Positions 16,496-27,700 of a stretch of 64,000 bases of DNA are shown here, piece after piece. The notes beneath the pieces were generated by a model. That model ran no database searches, had not been told where the DNA came from, and saw nothing but the letters and a program-made list of their open reading frames with translations. Location of the stretch: NCBI RefSeq assembly GCF_964355755.1, contig NC_092677.1:11988601-12052600 (forward strand), read 5' to 3'. A program made the translations under genes and the position numbers. Positions within the stretch are counted from its first letter, which is position 1; every line of letters begins with the position of its first letter. Source of the stretch: Antedon mediterranea. Taxonomy: Eukaryota > Echinodermata > Crinoidea > Comatulida > Antedonidae.

Positions 16496-17797
16496 TTATT
16501 TCTCTTTTGTCGTGTGTTTTGAAAGATGAATCTTCAATGTACCTTTCTCTTTGAATTTCTGTCCGCAATATTTGCATATATACAGCATCTCATCCGTATG
16601 AATCCTCAAATGCACCTTTAAATTACTGTTAACGTTAAACTTCCTTCCACAAAAGGCGCATTCATATGGTGTTTCTCCGGTGTGTATTCGCAAATGTCGT
16701 CGTAGATCACTATTGTTACTGAACTCCTTCCCACAATACTCGCATTGAAATGGAACCTTGTTCGTTTTTCCATGACGTTCATTTGGTTTCTCCCCGGTGT
16801 GTGACCTCAAATGAACTTTTAAACCACTATTATGGATAAATTTTTTTCCGCAGTATTCACATTGGAAAGGAGTTTCTCCCGTGTGAATTCGTAAGTGCGT
16901 CTTCAAATGGCAGCTATGATTGAATTTCTTTTCGCAATATTCGCATTTGAATGGTTTCTCAGCAGAATGCATTTTTATATGCGCTTTTAAACTTCCGCTA
17001 CGATTAAATTTCTTCCCGCAATCTTCACACTCGTACGGCGTGTCTCCTGTGTGAAGTCTCAAATGTGCTTCTAAACTAGCACTCTTATTAAATTTCTTTC
17101 CGCAATATTGACATCCGAAAGGTGTCTCTCTCGTATGAGTTCTCAAATGCACCTTTAAATTACTTTTCTGGTTAAATTTTTTCCCACAGTGTTCACACTC
17201 ACATGCAACTTCTCCTGTATGTATCCTCATGTGCACTTTTAAATTACTGTTAACGTTGAATTTTTTCCCGCATAGTTTACACTCATACGGCATCTCTCCC
17301 GTATGTATTCGCATATGTCTTTTCAAATCACTACGTTGATTTAACACCTTTCCGCAACTTTCACACTGAAATTTTATTTTCCCAATCTTTCCTGGCTGGC
17401 ATTCTATCGGCGGTATTCCTTTTGGTAATATCTTCCTATATATTGTTAACTCTTGAGTTTGAATATCAGGTGTTATTTTCCTAGATTCAAATGTTGTATC
17501 ACCACCTGCGTGAATTCTCAAATGAGCTTCTAACTGGAATATATTGTTAAATTTCTGGCTACACTCTTCGCATTCATAACCATGAGTCTCTCGTTTATGC
17601 ATTACCACATGAGTTTCTAAATCATCTTTATTATTGAATATCATTCCGCATTGTTGACACTGAAACTGATTGACTTCAGCATGTAATCCCATATGTGTTT
17701 TAAGCTCATTTAACTCAAGTTTTATCCCGCAGTGTTCACATTTGTATTTCATTCTCTTTGTGTATACTTCAGAATTGTCCTTTTGGTTAATATTCAT
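16496..17797 (-). CDS. C2H2 zinc-finger protein with 13 fingers, intronless
   Basis: Single-exon gene of 433 aa. Thirteen C2H2 fingers are visible (C-x2-C-x12-H-x3-H): three at the N-terminus (about residues 19-92), a linker of about 50 residues without fingers, then ten more with one longer gap (EKPNERHGKTNKVPFQ) between the tenth and eleventh. Many linkers are of the TGE(K/T)P type, the canonical DNA-binding linker. No KRAB, BTB or SCAN domain is present, as expected outside vertebrates. It is probably a sequence-specific nuclear DNA-binding protein; target and function are unknown. Fingers 5 and 12 share the helix sequence NVNSNLKVH, indicating internal duplication. The start chosen is the first ATG of the open frame; a second ATG lies 16 codons in, just before finger 1. 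All cysteine/histidine ligands appear intact. Confidence 0.9.
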   Translation of the reverse strand: MNINQKDNSEVYTKRMKYKCEHCGIKLELNELKTHMGLHAEVNQFQCQQCGMIFNNKDDLETHVVMHKRETHGYECEECSQKFNNIFQLEAHLRIHAGGDTTFESRKITPDIQTQELTIYRKILPKGIPPIECQPGKIGKIKFQCESCGKVLNQRSDLKRHMRIHTGEMPYECKLCGKKFNVNSNLKVHMRIHTGEVACECEHCGKKFNQKSNLKVHLRTHTRETPFGCQYCGKKFNKSASLEAHLRLHTGDTPYECEDCGKKFNRSGSLKAHIKMHSAEKPFKCEYCEKKFNHSCHLKTHLRIHTGETPFQCEYCGKKFIHNSGLKVHLRSHTGEKPNERHGKTNKVPFQCEYCGKEFSNNSDLRRHLRIHTGETPYECAFCGRKFNVNSNLKVHLRIHTDEMLYICKYCGQKFKEKGTLKIHLSKHTTKEK

Positions 17798-18764
17798 GTT
17801 TATTACATTGATTTATTTTCGCATAACATTCATTTATTTTATTATTATGTCAATAGAGTCGTCACATTCTCCTAAAAAACAAAACATTTTATATATATTT
17901 TATTTATTATTTTTACTAAAGCAAAGAAATTACACTGTAAAGAAAGGTTTTATTTTATTATTGCAAATCTAGATTTTGATTGGATATATTTTTGGAAAAA
18001 AAACCCAGATTGTTAATTATTTAAAAACCAGATCGTCAATATTGATGATAGCAAATCTCTCAACCAGGCTCTCAAGACGCGAGCACCAGAGAGAGTTAAT
18101 ATAGTAATACTGTACCTTGTTGTTAGAGAAATATTTCTTTTTCTGGCACCACTGTAACATCTTTGTTTAGCAAGATGGGAAAGGTATTGATTCATCATAT
18201 CTTTTTTTTTTCATTACTTACAGTACAGTATATCTACTCAAACAAACATACAGAAATGTTAAACAAAATCATGAGGCATGACCAAAATTATTGTCTCACT
18301 TCTACATTTCTTTTTATTATATTAATAATTAGACTAGCCTAGTACTAGGCCTAGTAGTAGTAGGTAGGCCAGCTACCTAGCCTAGCTAGGCTAGGCCTAG
18401 CCTATAGCCTAACTAGGCTAGATTAGTATACTCTAGCTACTAGGCTAGGGTGTACACCTCTATGCCCTAGCCTTCTGCAAGTAGACAGCAAACTGGTAAG
18501 ATACGAATACAAACAACTTACAAAACCCACCACCCCACCACTTAGCACATTTATAACACAACAAAAGGCCCGAATTATACAACGGGGATTTCCCCTTTAG
18601 TTAGGCTCCTAGGTGCAGTCGTTAGTTTGATAGGTTCTTTGTTATTTAATAGGACACCGCCAACGATGAGAGAGAGTTTGTATTGGAAAAAAAAGAAAAA
18701 CATGTTGTGGGAAAAAATGTTTCAAAAAGATTCCCCAACAGTTTTAGTACTCTAAAATCTTATA
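17798..18764. other. Intergenic stretch upstream of CDK10, head-to-head with the C2H2 gene
   Basis: The only spacer between the divergent C2H2 (-) and CDK10 (+) genes, so it must hold both promoters. Most is AT-rich with no reading frame of interest. From about 18330 to 18460 it is crowded with CTAGGCCTAG-like palindromes. Confidence 0.45.
18330..18462. repeat. Cluster of CTAG / TAGGCCTA palindromes
   Basis: A 130-bp patch made almost only of the words CTAG, TAGGC and AGGCCTAG in varying order, without a strict period. Similar patches occur at about 6350-6570 and 18855-18990, and single copies are scattered through the window. Confidence 0.6.
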
Positions 18765-21700
18765 ATGAGTGAAGCTCGATCAGGTCAGATTATTATATTG
18801 AAACGTAGAATCGGAGGGATAAATTATTATCAAATTATAGTGATTTAAAACTAGTATAATAGTAGCTAGGCCTAGATAGCTAGCTAGGCCTGGCTAAATA
18901 TAAAAAAGCTAGCCGGCCCTAGTAGGGCGCTAGACTGGCCAAACTTACAGGGTTGGCCCTGTCCTGGCCCTAGGCCTAGGCCCCTTTTTATAAAAAACTT
19001 AAGGTCCAGATTAATGATGCATCCTTTCATCACTCTGTGGGCTATGGTTACTATTTAACTATTGTAACATATTTATTATTTTTAATATAATAATACTAAT
19101 TTATTTTTTATTTTGCTTTCTCTAGACAGCAGTGTGGCATTAATAGGCCGGTCCAAAGTAACCAAACTTACTGGCTTCAATGGTTCTAAATTTGAAATAC
19201 CAGAGGAAGATCGAGTAAGTTCAAGTTACTGTAGACATGACTATACTTTTTAGCTGAATAAAGTTTTATTTAACAACATGGTTAAAATATTTTCCTTATT
19301 TTGTAGGATATGTATACTATACTATGTATATACTGTACAACTGAAACTAAGCTCGTTTTATCTAATAATATTTAAATCCTTTAGATTGGACTCTGTCGAA
19401 GTGTTGCCGAATTTGAGAAGTTAAATCGAGTGGGAGAAGGGACTTATGGAATTGTTTGTAAGATAATTAATGTCTAATTCATTGCATCAACTGTTCGTAT
19501 TTTACAGCACTAGCAAAATAGTACATAATAACAATAGAAGATATTCCTGAATTTGTTCAATTACATAATTATGACGACGAGATGTTGACATAAAATATGT
19601 GATTCGGTCTTTGGAAACTTTAAAACAACTTTTTTTTTGTCATTATAAAATACAAAAACTAATAAATTCCAAAAACTAATTGGAATTACTTTCATCAATT
19701 AAATCAACTGGAAAAAAGGTTTATATGGCTAATGCTATTTATGATTTGATAAAGATATGTATTAACGTCGAAATATATTATTTTCAGACAGAGCTAAAGA
19801 CACAGTGAAGAATACCATTGTTGCTTTGAAGAAAATGCGTATGGAAAATGAAAAAGATGGTACAGAATTTGTTTTGCCTTTATTAACCAGCCTGTTGCAA
19901 TGTTGTAAAATCTTTATAAAGTATTTAACTACTTTAAAGAGGACATCTTTGGGACCCTTGGGTTGGTTGTAGTTATTGTAGTTGTAGTATTTATATACTC
20001 ACGGGTTCAAAATTAACCACAAATTGAATTAAAGGTTAAAGGTCACACACTTTTATTGCTTACATCTTATCATTGGAAAATATGAAGATATATGAGCATA
20101 ACATGTTACTGTTTGTTATTTATGTTATTGTTTAGGAATGCCGGTAAGCGGTATGAGGGAGATTAATGTTTTAATTAACATTAAACATGAGAATGTTGTT
20201 GAACTAATGGAGGTAGTAGTTGGCCAACATCTGGACAGGTATATACATTTTATTACAGTAGAACCCCTATTAAGGGACACATTTGAGACCCAGTATCCAG
20301 GGGCGTCCCGTGAATAGAGGTTAGGCATAAATAACGCATATACGTATTTCTCGTTTGTTTCATGAGAAAGTGCCTTCTTATGGGAGACGTCCCCAGAATA
20401 GAGGTGTCCCAACAGAGGGGTTCTGCTGCAGTTTTCTTGCAGCATATTCAGAGACTAAACCCATGCTCTATGATAGGATATTTTTTGGAGGGTAGGGTTA
20501 ATGATTTGAGATTGTGGCATATTCCAGGTGGGGTTTGGAAAAAATACAAATGGAGCTATAACTTGACTCCATTGAAAGAAAATTATATTGATTTTCACTG
20601 GTTTTCTAAACTTTTTTTGTAGCATTTTTTTAGTGATGGAGTACTGTGAACAGGACCTTGCTTCGCTCCTAGACAATATGCCAACCCCCTTCACTGAAGC
20701 ACAGGTGAAATGTCTGTCTCTTCAGATGTTTAATGGCATTCACTTCCTTCATAAGAACTTTATTATTCACCGTGACCTCAAAGTATCTAACCTCCTGCTC
20801 ACGGATAAAGGATGCCTGAAAATTGGTAAGACTTGGTAGTTACGTTTTAAATAACCACATACCCTATTTTGATTGTGTTCTATGTAATTACCAGTGATTT
20901 GAAAGGATCATAAAAATGCAGTGTGTTGGACGCTGGATTACTGATTGTGAGATCTAGAGTTGGAATCCAAATATCATCGCATTGCTTGTATCCTTAGGCA
21001 AGATACTTTACTTACATTCGCCTCTCTCTATCCAGGTGTGTAAATGTGTACCCAGTTAGGTCAAGAAACAACTTTGCGCTTATTACTAGTTGCATTATGG
21101 GAGTATGTTTCAATACGTGTTTGATCTAAAAAATGACTGGCTAATAATGTGAAGCATTGTGCAATAAGCTCTATATAAAAATGAATATTATTATTATATT
21201 CCCAATTGCAATTTATCATTTAGCAGTCCCATTAATATCAATGCAATTTAAAAGCCCCTAATAATATCAATATTTGTAAATTTTGTAGCCGATTTTGGTC
21301 TGGCAAGAATGTATGGTTTACCAGTCAAACCAATGACTCCACGTGTAGTTACATTATGGTACAGAGCTCCCGAACTTCTCTTTGGTTCCAAGGAACAGAC
21401 AATAGCTATTGATATGTGGTAATATAACACTAGAAAGTATTATAGTTTTACCTGTAATAGGGAGCTTTCGATTTTGCGACAACCAATGACCTATGACATC
21501 ATAATAATGTATTTACTATTAGCATATGTTAAGTTTGGTTTGGAAATTTGATTCAAGTGGACAGACCCAATTAGGACCCAAAGTCCATTCCATAAAATAA
21601 GAGATTTGATGAAAAAAAGTTTTCGCTTAAGCGCTGCCTAATTATCTTGACACACTTGACACACCATTTGGTCAGTTCTAGGTCCAGTTTAAATTTTAGC

Positions 21701-24700
21701 TGACAATGCTCATTTCTATAGATAAGAGAGAGATTTGATAATAAAGACTCGGTTTTTCACTTAAGAACTGCTTATTAAACACAGTAATCCCATGGGGTGA
21801 TTGCTTGCAAGTGTAACATTGTGGTCATTTTATTGTTCCACTTCAGGGCTGCTGGCTGCATTGTCGGGGAACTACTATCCCATAAACCATTACTACCTGG
21901 AAAGGCAGAGTTGCAACAGATTGAGATGATAGTCAATCTACTTGGTACGCCGAATGAAGGTATTTGGCCGGTTAGTGTAATTCTTATTCTATTATTACTA
22001 AACCAGGGGCTGATTTCAAACAGAATATACCAGGTCAACAGTTGTATAAACTACTGTAGACATATTACACATATATTTACAGATACAAACACAAGCATAC
22101 TCCTGTTAAACATGCCATATACCTTGTTGTAATCCGATTGGAAGGTATTTCTATCGCTTGACTAACGTTTCAAAGTTAAAATTATATGTAGGGCAAAACA
22201 TCTAATCACTCCCTGACGCAAAGCGGCAAAACTACAATTACAATCCGGTTGGTGCAGTACCCGCTGCTTACTTGGGCTCGAATCTAACCACTAGCCATCA
22301 GCGCAAGCTCGGTGGTCTAGAGGTATGAACGCCAGGCTAGTGATCTGGAGGTCGTGGGTTTGAGTCCCACCCGAGAAATCAGGTAAAATGTACTTATGAA
22401 AACTACCGAGTTATATCAGTGGTACATCACAGTTAGGTATATGAGGGTTAAATGATCATATGACCACTAAGAATACAGTATGCCTATTAACTTTATCTTC
22501 ATTCTAATATAAATGATGTATAATGTACCTCTCGGCACTATACATTCATTTATAGATTTGTGTATACTTTTTGATTCCTGAACCTTAAACTCATTATAAG
22601 ACGGTGCCTGTCTATTGGTACCTGCTAGTATATATAGACGGTGCCTGTCTATTGGTACCTGCTTGTATATATAGACGGTGCCTGTCTATTGGTACCTGCT
22701 AGTATATATAGACGGTGCCTGTCTATTGGTACCTGCTAGTATATATAGACGGTGCCTGTCTATTGGTACCTGCTAGTATATATAGACGGTGCCTGTCTAT
22801 TGGTACCTGCTAGTATATATAGACGGTGCCTGTCTATTGGTACCTGCTAGTATATATAGACGGTGCCTGTCTATTGGTACCTGCTAGTATATATAGACGG
22901 TGCCTGTCTATTGGTACCTGCTAGTATATATAGACGGTGCCTGTCTATTGGTACCTGCTAGTATATATAGACGGTGCCTGTCTATTGGTACCTGCTAGTA
23001 TATATAGACGGTGCCTGTCTATTGGTACCTGCTAGTATATATAGACGGTGCCTGTCTATTGGTACCTGCTAGTATATATAGACGGTGCCTGTCTATTGGT
23101 ACCTGCTAGTATATATAGACGGTTCCTGTCTATTGGTACCATATATACTAGCAGGTACCAATAGACAGGAACCGTCTATATATACTAGCAGGTACCAATA
23201 GTCTATTGGTACCTGCTAGTATATATAGACGGTGACTGTCTATTGGTACCTGCTAGTATATATAGACGGTGCCTGTCTATTGGTACCTGCTAGTATATAT
23301 AGACGGTGCCTGTCTATTGGTACCTGCTAGTATATATAGACGGTGACTGTCTATTGGTACCTGCTAGTATATATAGACGGTGACTGTCTATTGGTACCTG
23401 CTAGTATATATAGACGGTGACTGTCTATTGGTACCTGCTAGTATATATATAAAAGGCAAACTATAATAGGAGTTTTACTGCAAATGTGTTACCTGGTTAG
23501 ATTGTGAGAATTATCTGAACTCAGTGGGTGAGTGGCCGAGCGGTTAAGACAGTGGAACCGTAATCACGTAGCCATAACATCGGCATGTGTTCGAGGCTCA
23601 CTCACTCCATGGTTCTGGTGGTAGAACGAGTCTTCTCGGATAAGGACTATAAACCGTAGGTCCAGTGTACACAACTTGCTCGTGTGCACTTTAAAGAACC
23701 TAGTACATCTTTCGAGACGAGTAGGGGGTTACCCCGGTGTATTAGTACATCACAGCCACTGATCACCAACTGGACCCTCTGGGAGATCAGTCTTTGACTG
23801 AAGAGGTCACCCAGTATAAAGATAAAACAAACAAACAAACAAACAATAAAAACCAGACTCTCAGAAACTTTCCCCAAAATTAGAATTTTGAACAATGTTC
23901 AACACTAATATTCTAAAACACAACATTTGGACTAGGCCAAGATCCGATGTCTCCGATCCGACGAGAGTCAATTAGAACCAAATTGGAGATGTTTGGCTAT
24001 CCAAATCTTAATTGGTTAAACTCACTATTAGGTGACAAACTAATTAATTGTGCTCGTCAGTTTCTCTAATGAGCAGATTTTAATTATTTCAGGTGTTAAT
24101 TAGATGACATGACAATTAGTGTCTAACTCTAAATATTCCTTTGTTAATAATTAAAACAGATGGGAAAACAGTTAAAGAACTTTCACTAATGAGTCGATTT
24201 TAATGGTTTAAACCGTTAATTAGATGACATGCCAAATTAGTGTTTAAATATTAGTATTCCTTTGATCATAACTGATTAAAATAAAGATCAAATCAGTAAA
24301 CGTTTTCATTATGCGAGGTGTTGGCAATAGCCAGAAAGTATACAGATTTATTTTACCAAATAACATTCATGGGCATTTAAGTAACTGGAATTATCATAAA
24401 AAATCAGACATTAATAGCATCTGCAGTGAGTTCTATAAAAACTTCCAAGATGTTTAACGAAACCGAAGAATTTCGCTTCATATGTTACCTGCCTGTGGGA
24501 ATTGCTACACTCGTGTTTCTAATAACCTTAATTGTCCTTTTTGGAAATTGTACTGCTATTATTTCAGTTATGTTAACAAAAGACTTGCAAAAACCGTGTT
24601 ATATCATTCTAGCAAGTGTCAGTGTTGTCGATCTATTCACAGCGTTTTGGACAATCGTGGGACTAATCCACTGGCTGTCCACGGGACAATATTATTTCAC

Positions 24701-27700
24701 CGAAGCTGCTTTGGGTAACCTCGTATTTGAAATGCTGTGTCAACTAGTCGCATTTTCATACTTTCACCACATTATTCTGACATGCGAACGGTACCTTGCT
24801 ATTCTCTATCCATACAAATATGTTGCGCACGTAGACAATTGTGTTGTTGGAAAAGTTTTAATTGGATCCTGGGTATTGTGGATTTTCATGGGCTTCATTT
24901 GTGTTATTGTAACAGATTCTGCGCTAGATTACTTAGTCGCTGTGCAAGTATTTTTTTTTGCTGTATGTATCCCAGTCTATGGTTGTCACACTTGTGTATA
25001 CCTTGAAGCCTGCAGGCAGTTTCGTCAGATAGAATCTGCGAAGAACAACTTCAAGGCAGTGCGCACAACAGCGTCTATTCTTGGTGCGTTTACTATATCT
25101 CTACTGCCTTACTTTGGTAATTTTATCTATGAACTTTACTACGACCTCTTGGACAAACCGGTTTGTTCATATAACTTTTACATGACAGTGGTGTTCTTAT
25201 ACTTGAATTGCGCAATGAATCCGGTCATATATGGAATTGTGAATCAATCATTCCGTAACTCTTACATTAAATTGTTCAAAAGAATTGTTTGCAAGCGATT
25301 TAACCGAATTGAAAACAATGTGATAATATAAATAATAAAATATGTACAGGAGATATTTGGAGTGCATACTCCTATGTGTATGTATGCCTATTCTTAAAGG
25401 TACTTAATCTGTGTAAATTATATAAAGTAGTTTGTAATATCTTCTGATATACGTTTAACGGTTGTTTAAAAAAAAGTAATACAATACAAGCTTTGTGCTA
25501 GTACAGTTAAAGGATTTTTCATGGCGGATAAGCAACCATATATGGATTGGAACTCCGCAAACATAGGTGATTCATTTTGGGTGTTTTTGCCCTACCTTTC
25601 ACTGAGGTGAAGGTGATGTGACATAGATCTCAAACTTATGTTCTTTTTTATTATATAATTAATAACAATATTCGTGAAATTAATGATCTTTGGCATCATC
25701 ATTGATTCTCATTTATTTTGGAAGGCTCATTATAATTATATTATTTCAAAAGCAAATCGTATGTTAGGCCTGGTTAAATGTGTTTAGTTTCCATTGCAAT
25801 TTGTATGTAAAACGGCCTCTTTATTTAAGTATTGTTTGTAGTTACCTAGAATACTGCTCTACTGGCTGGTCACCCAATTATAAAACAAACAAGTTGAGCG
25901 AGTTCAGCATAGGGCAACTCAATTTATTTTAAATAATTTTGAAGCTGATTACAAAATAATGCAGACTTCAAACATGCAATTTATTAGACTTATGTTATAG
26001 GTTATAAATCTTATTTCTTTTTAAGTTATTCAAATCTAATATAATTAGGCTAATACTGACAATTTATTTAATATTCATAATCCACAACGTGTTACTCGTA
26101 GCTCTTCTTCTGTTGGTACTCTTTTTGATATTTGTCACTTCAGAACAGAATCTTCTTTTCAATCATATATCTCACGTGTTACCAGAATTTGGAGTAAATT
26201 ACCAGGTTAAATTCGTAACTTAGATATATATGTTAGTTCTTTTAAAACCAAATTATTAAATTATCTCAATACTTATTTTCTAAATAATTTTGATGTTGAA
26301 AATGTTTGTAGTTGGTAGTTGGTCGCTTTTAATTGTACTGAATGTAATTATTTTTTTGGTTTATTTATGTGCACTGTTCTGGGTTGACCAACTAGCATAG
26401 ATATTTAGCACTTGTTTGGTCTTTCCTTGCCTTTTATATTTCGTATTGTCATTTTCTTTGTAAATCCCGTTTGGTCGTACAGAAAGATTTAGATCTTCAC
26501 CAGTCCCTTTTTTAGTCCGACTCATTAATGATGAATATTGAATAGGCTGGCACTATTTTAACTTACAGGTGGACCAATTTTAATGTGGTAAATTATTATT
26601 ATTTTTTTTTTTTTTTAAACTAGTTTTACCTTTTATACATAATGTATTTATATATTTTTATCAAATTTTGTAAAATACTACTTTTCAGCCTTTTGGCTGC
26701 CGTTGTATTTTGATGTCTTTTTATGAATAAATATACCTAAATGAATTGTATATGGCAGAAATTTAATAAAATAAATAAATTATATTTCAGTGTCTATTTT
26801 GTTTTAATTTTAAAAGCAAGCAAATTTTAAATACAAATTTGCAAATAATATTAGTGCTCACTGTAAAATGAATGTTTGAAACTACATGCAGTCACAAAAA
26901 AAAGCAGAATCTCGTTAATATATTAATTTTTAATATACATCTGTATCTAGGTTCTTGTTTTGTTTGTGTAAACATGAGCAAGTATTGTACTTACCGCAAG
27001 TAACACGGCATGTAGCACTGCCGCTATAACTGCAGCTGCTGTCTTGATATTGCTAATGACCTGAGTGGCCTAATTGTAACGTAGGAAAATGGCCGAGAAT
27101 TACCGAACGCAGCGTTCGGCAGTTGCAAAGAAATTGGTCTAAAAAACCCATTTTAATTAAAAGATCCCCCAGCTCCAACGGCGCTAATATCGGACTTGCG
27201 GTTTAGGATAAGGTAGAGGAACAAATCTTGGCTTAGTGCTACATATAGATGTTTGCTTCTTTGAAGATATTTTTAATTTTAAATTAAATACACATTTTCA
27301 TTAATTACAGGGGTTTTCTGAACTTCTGTCTATAAGCATTTATGCTTGGCCTCTACCCAGGTGAACCAAATTTAAATGCTTTCCTGGGATACAAGTAAAC
27401 AAGTAATTACACGTTTTTGTCCCACATTTATTTCTTTAATGGAATATATATGTACTATAATACACAACATGACATGAAACACAAAGATGAGATAATGTCT
27501 AGACTGAAAAATATCTACCATGACATTGCTTTCGGAACATGTTCCAGTCTTAATGCTACACACTCTTCTCTCATAATTAAATACAGTTTCGGAAAATTAC
27601 ATTGGGTAGTACTAATGAAAACTACCGAGTTATATCACAGTTAGGTATATGATAGGTAAATGGTCACATGACCACTAAAGCCTGATTTCCAGTCGACGTT

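Noticed and set aside
22312-22385. Functional tRNA-Thr(AGT) gene
   Set aside because: The acceptor stem pairs at only five of seven positions and the tail recurs elsewhere, which fits a SINE head.
22600-23450. CRISPR-like array (regular repeats)
   Set aside because: Units are contiguous 37-bp tandem copies without unique spacers, in an intron of a eukaryotic gene.
23521-23605. Functional tRNA-Leu/Ser gene
   Set aside because: Anticodon arm does not fold and the same sequence with its body recurs at 37281; it is a SINE.
24426-24449. GTG start eight codons before the nested GPCR
   Set aside because: Non-AUG initiation is unlikely here, and the ATG at 24450 matches the family start (NET glycosylation site right after).
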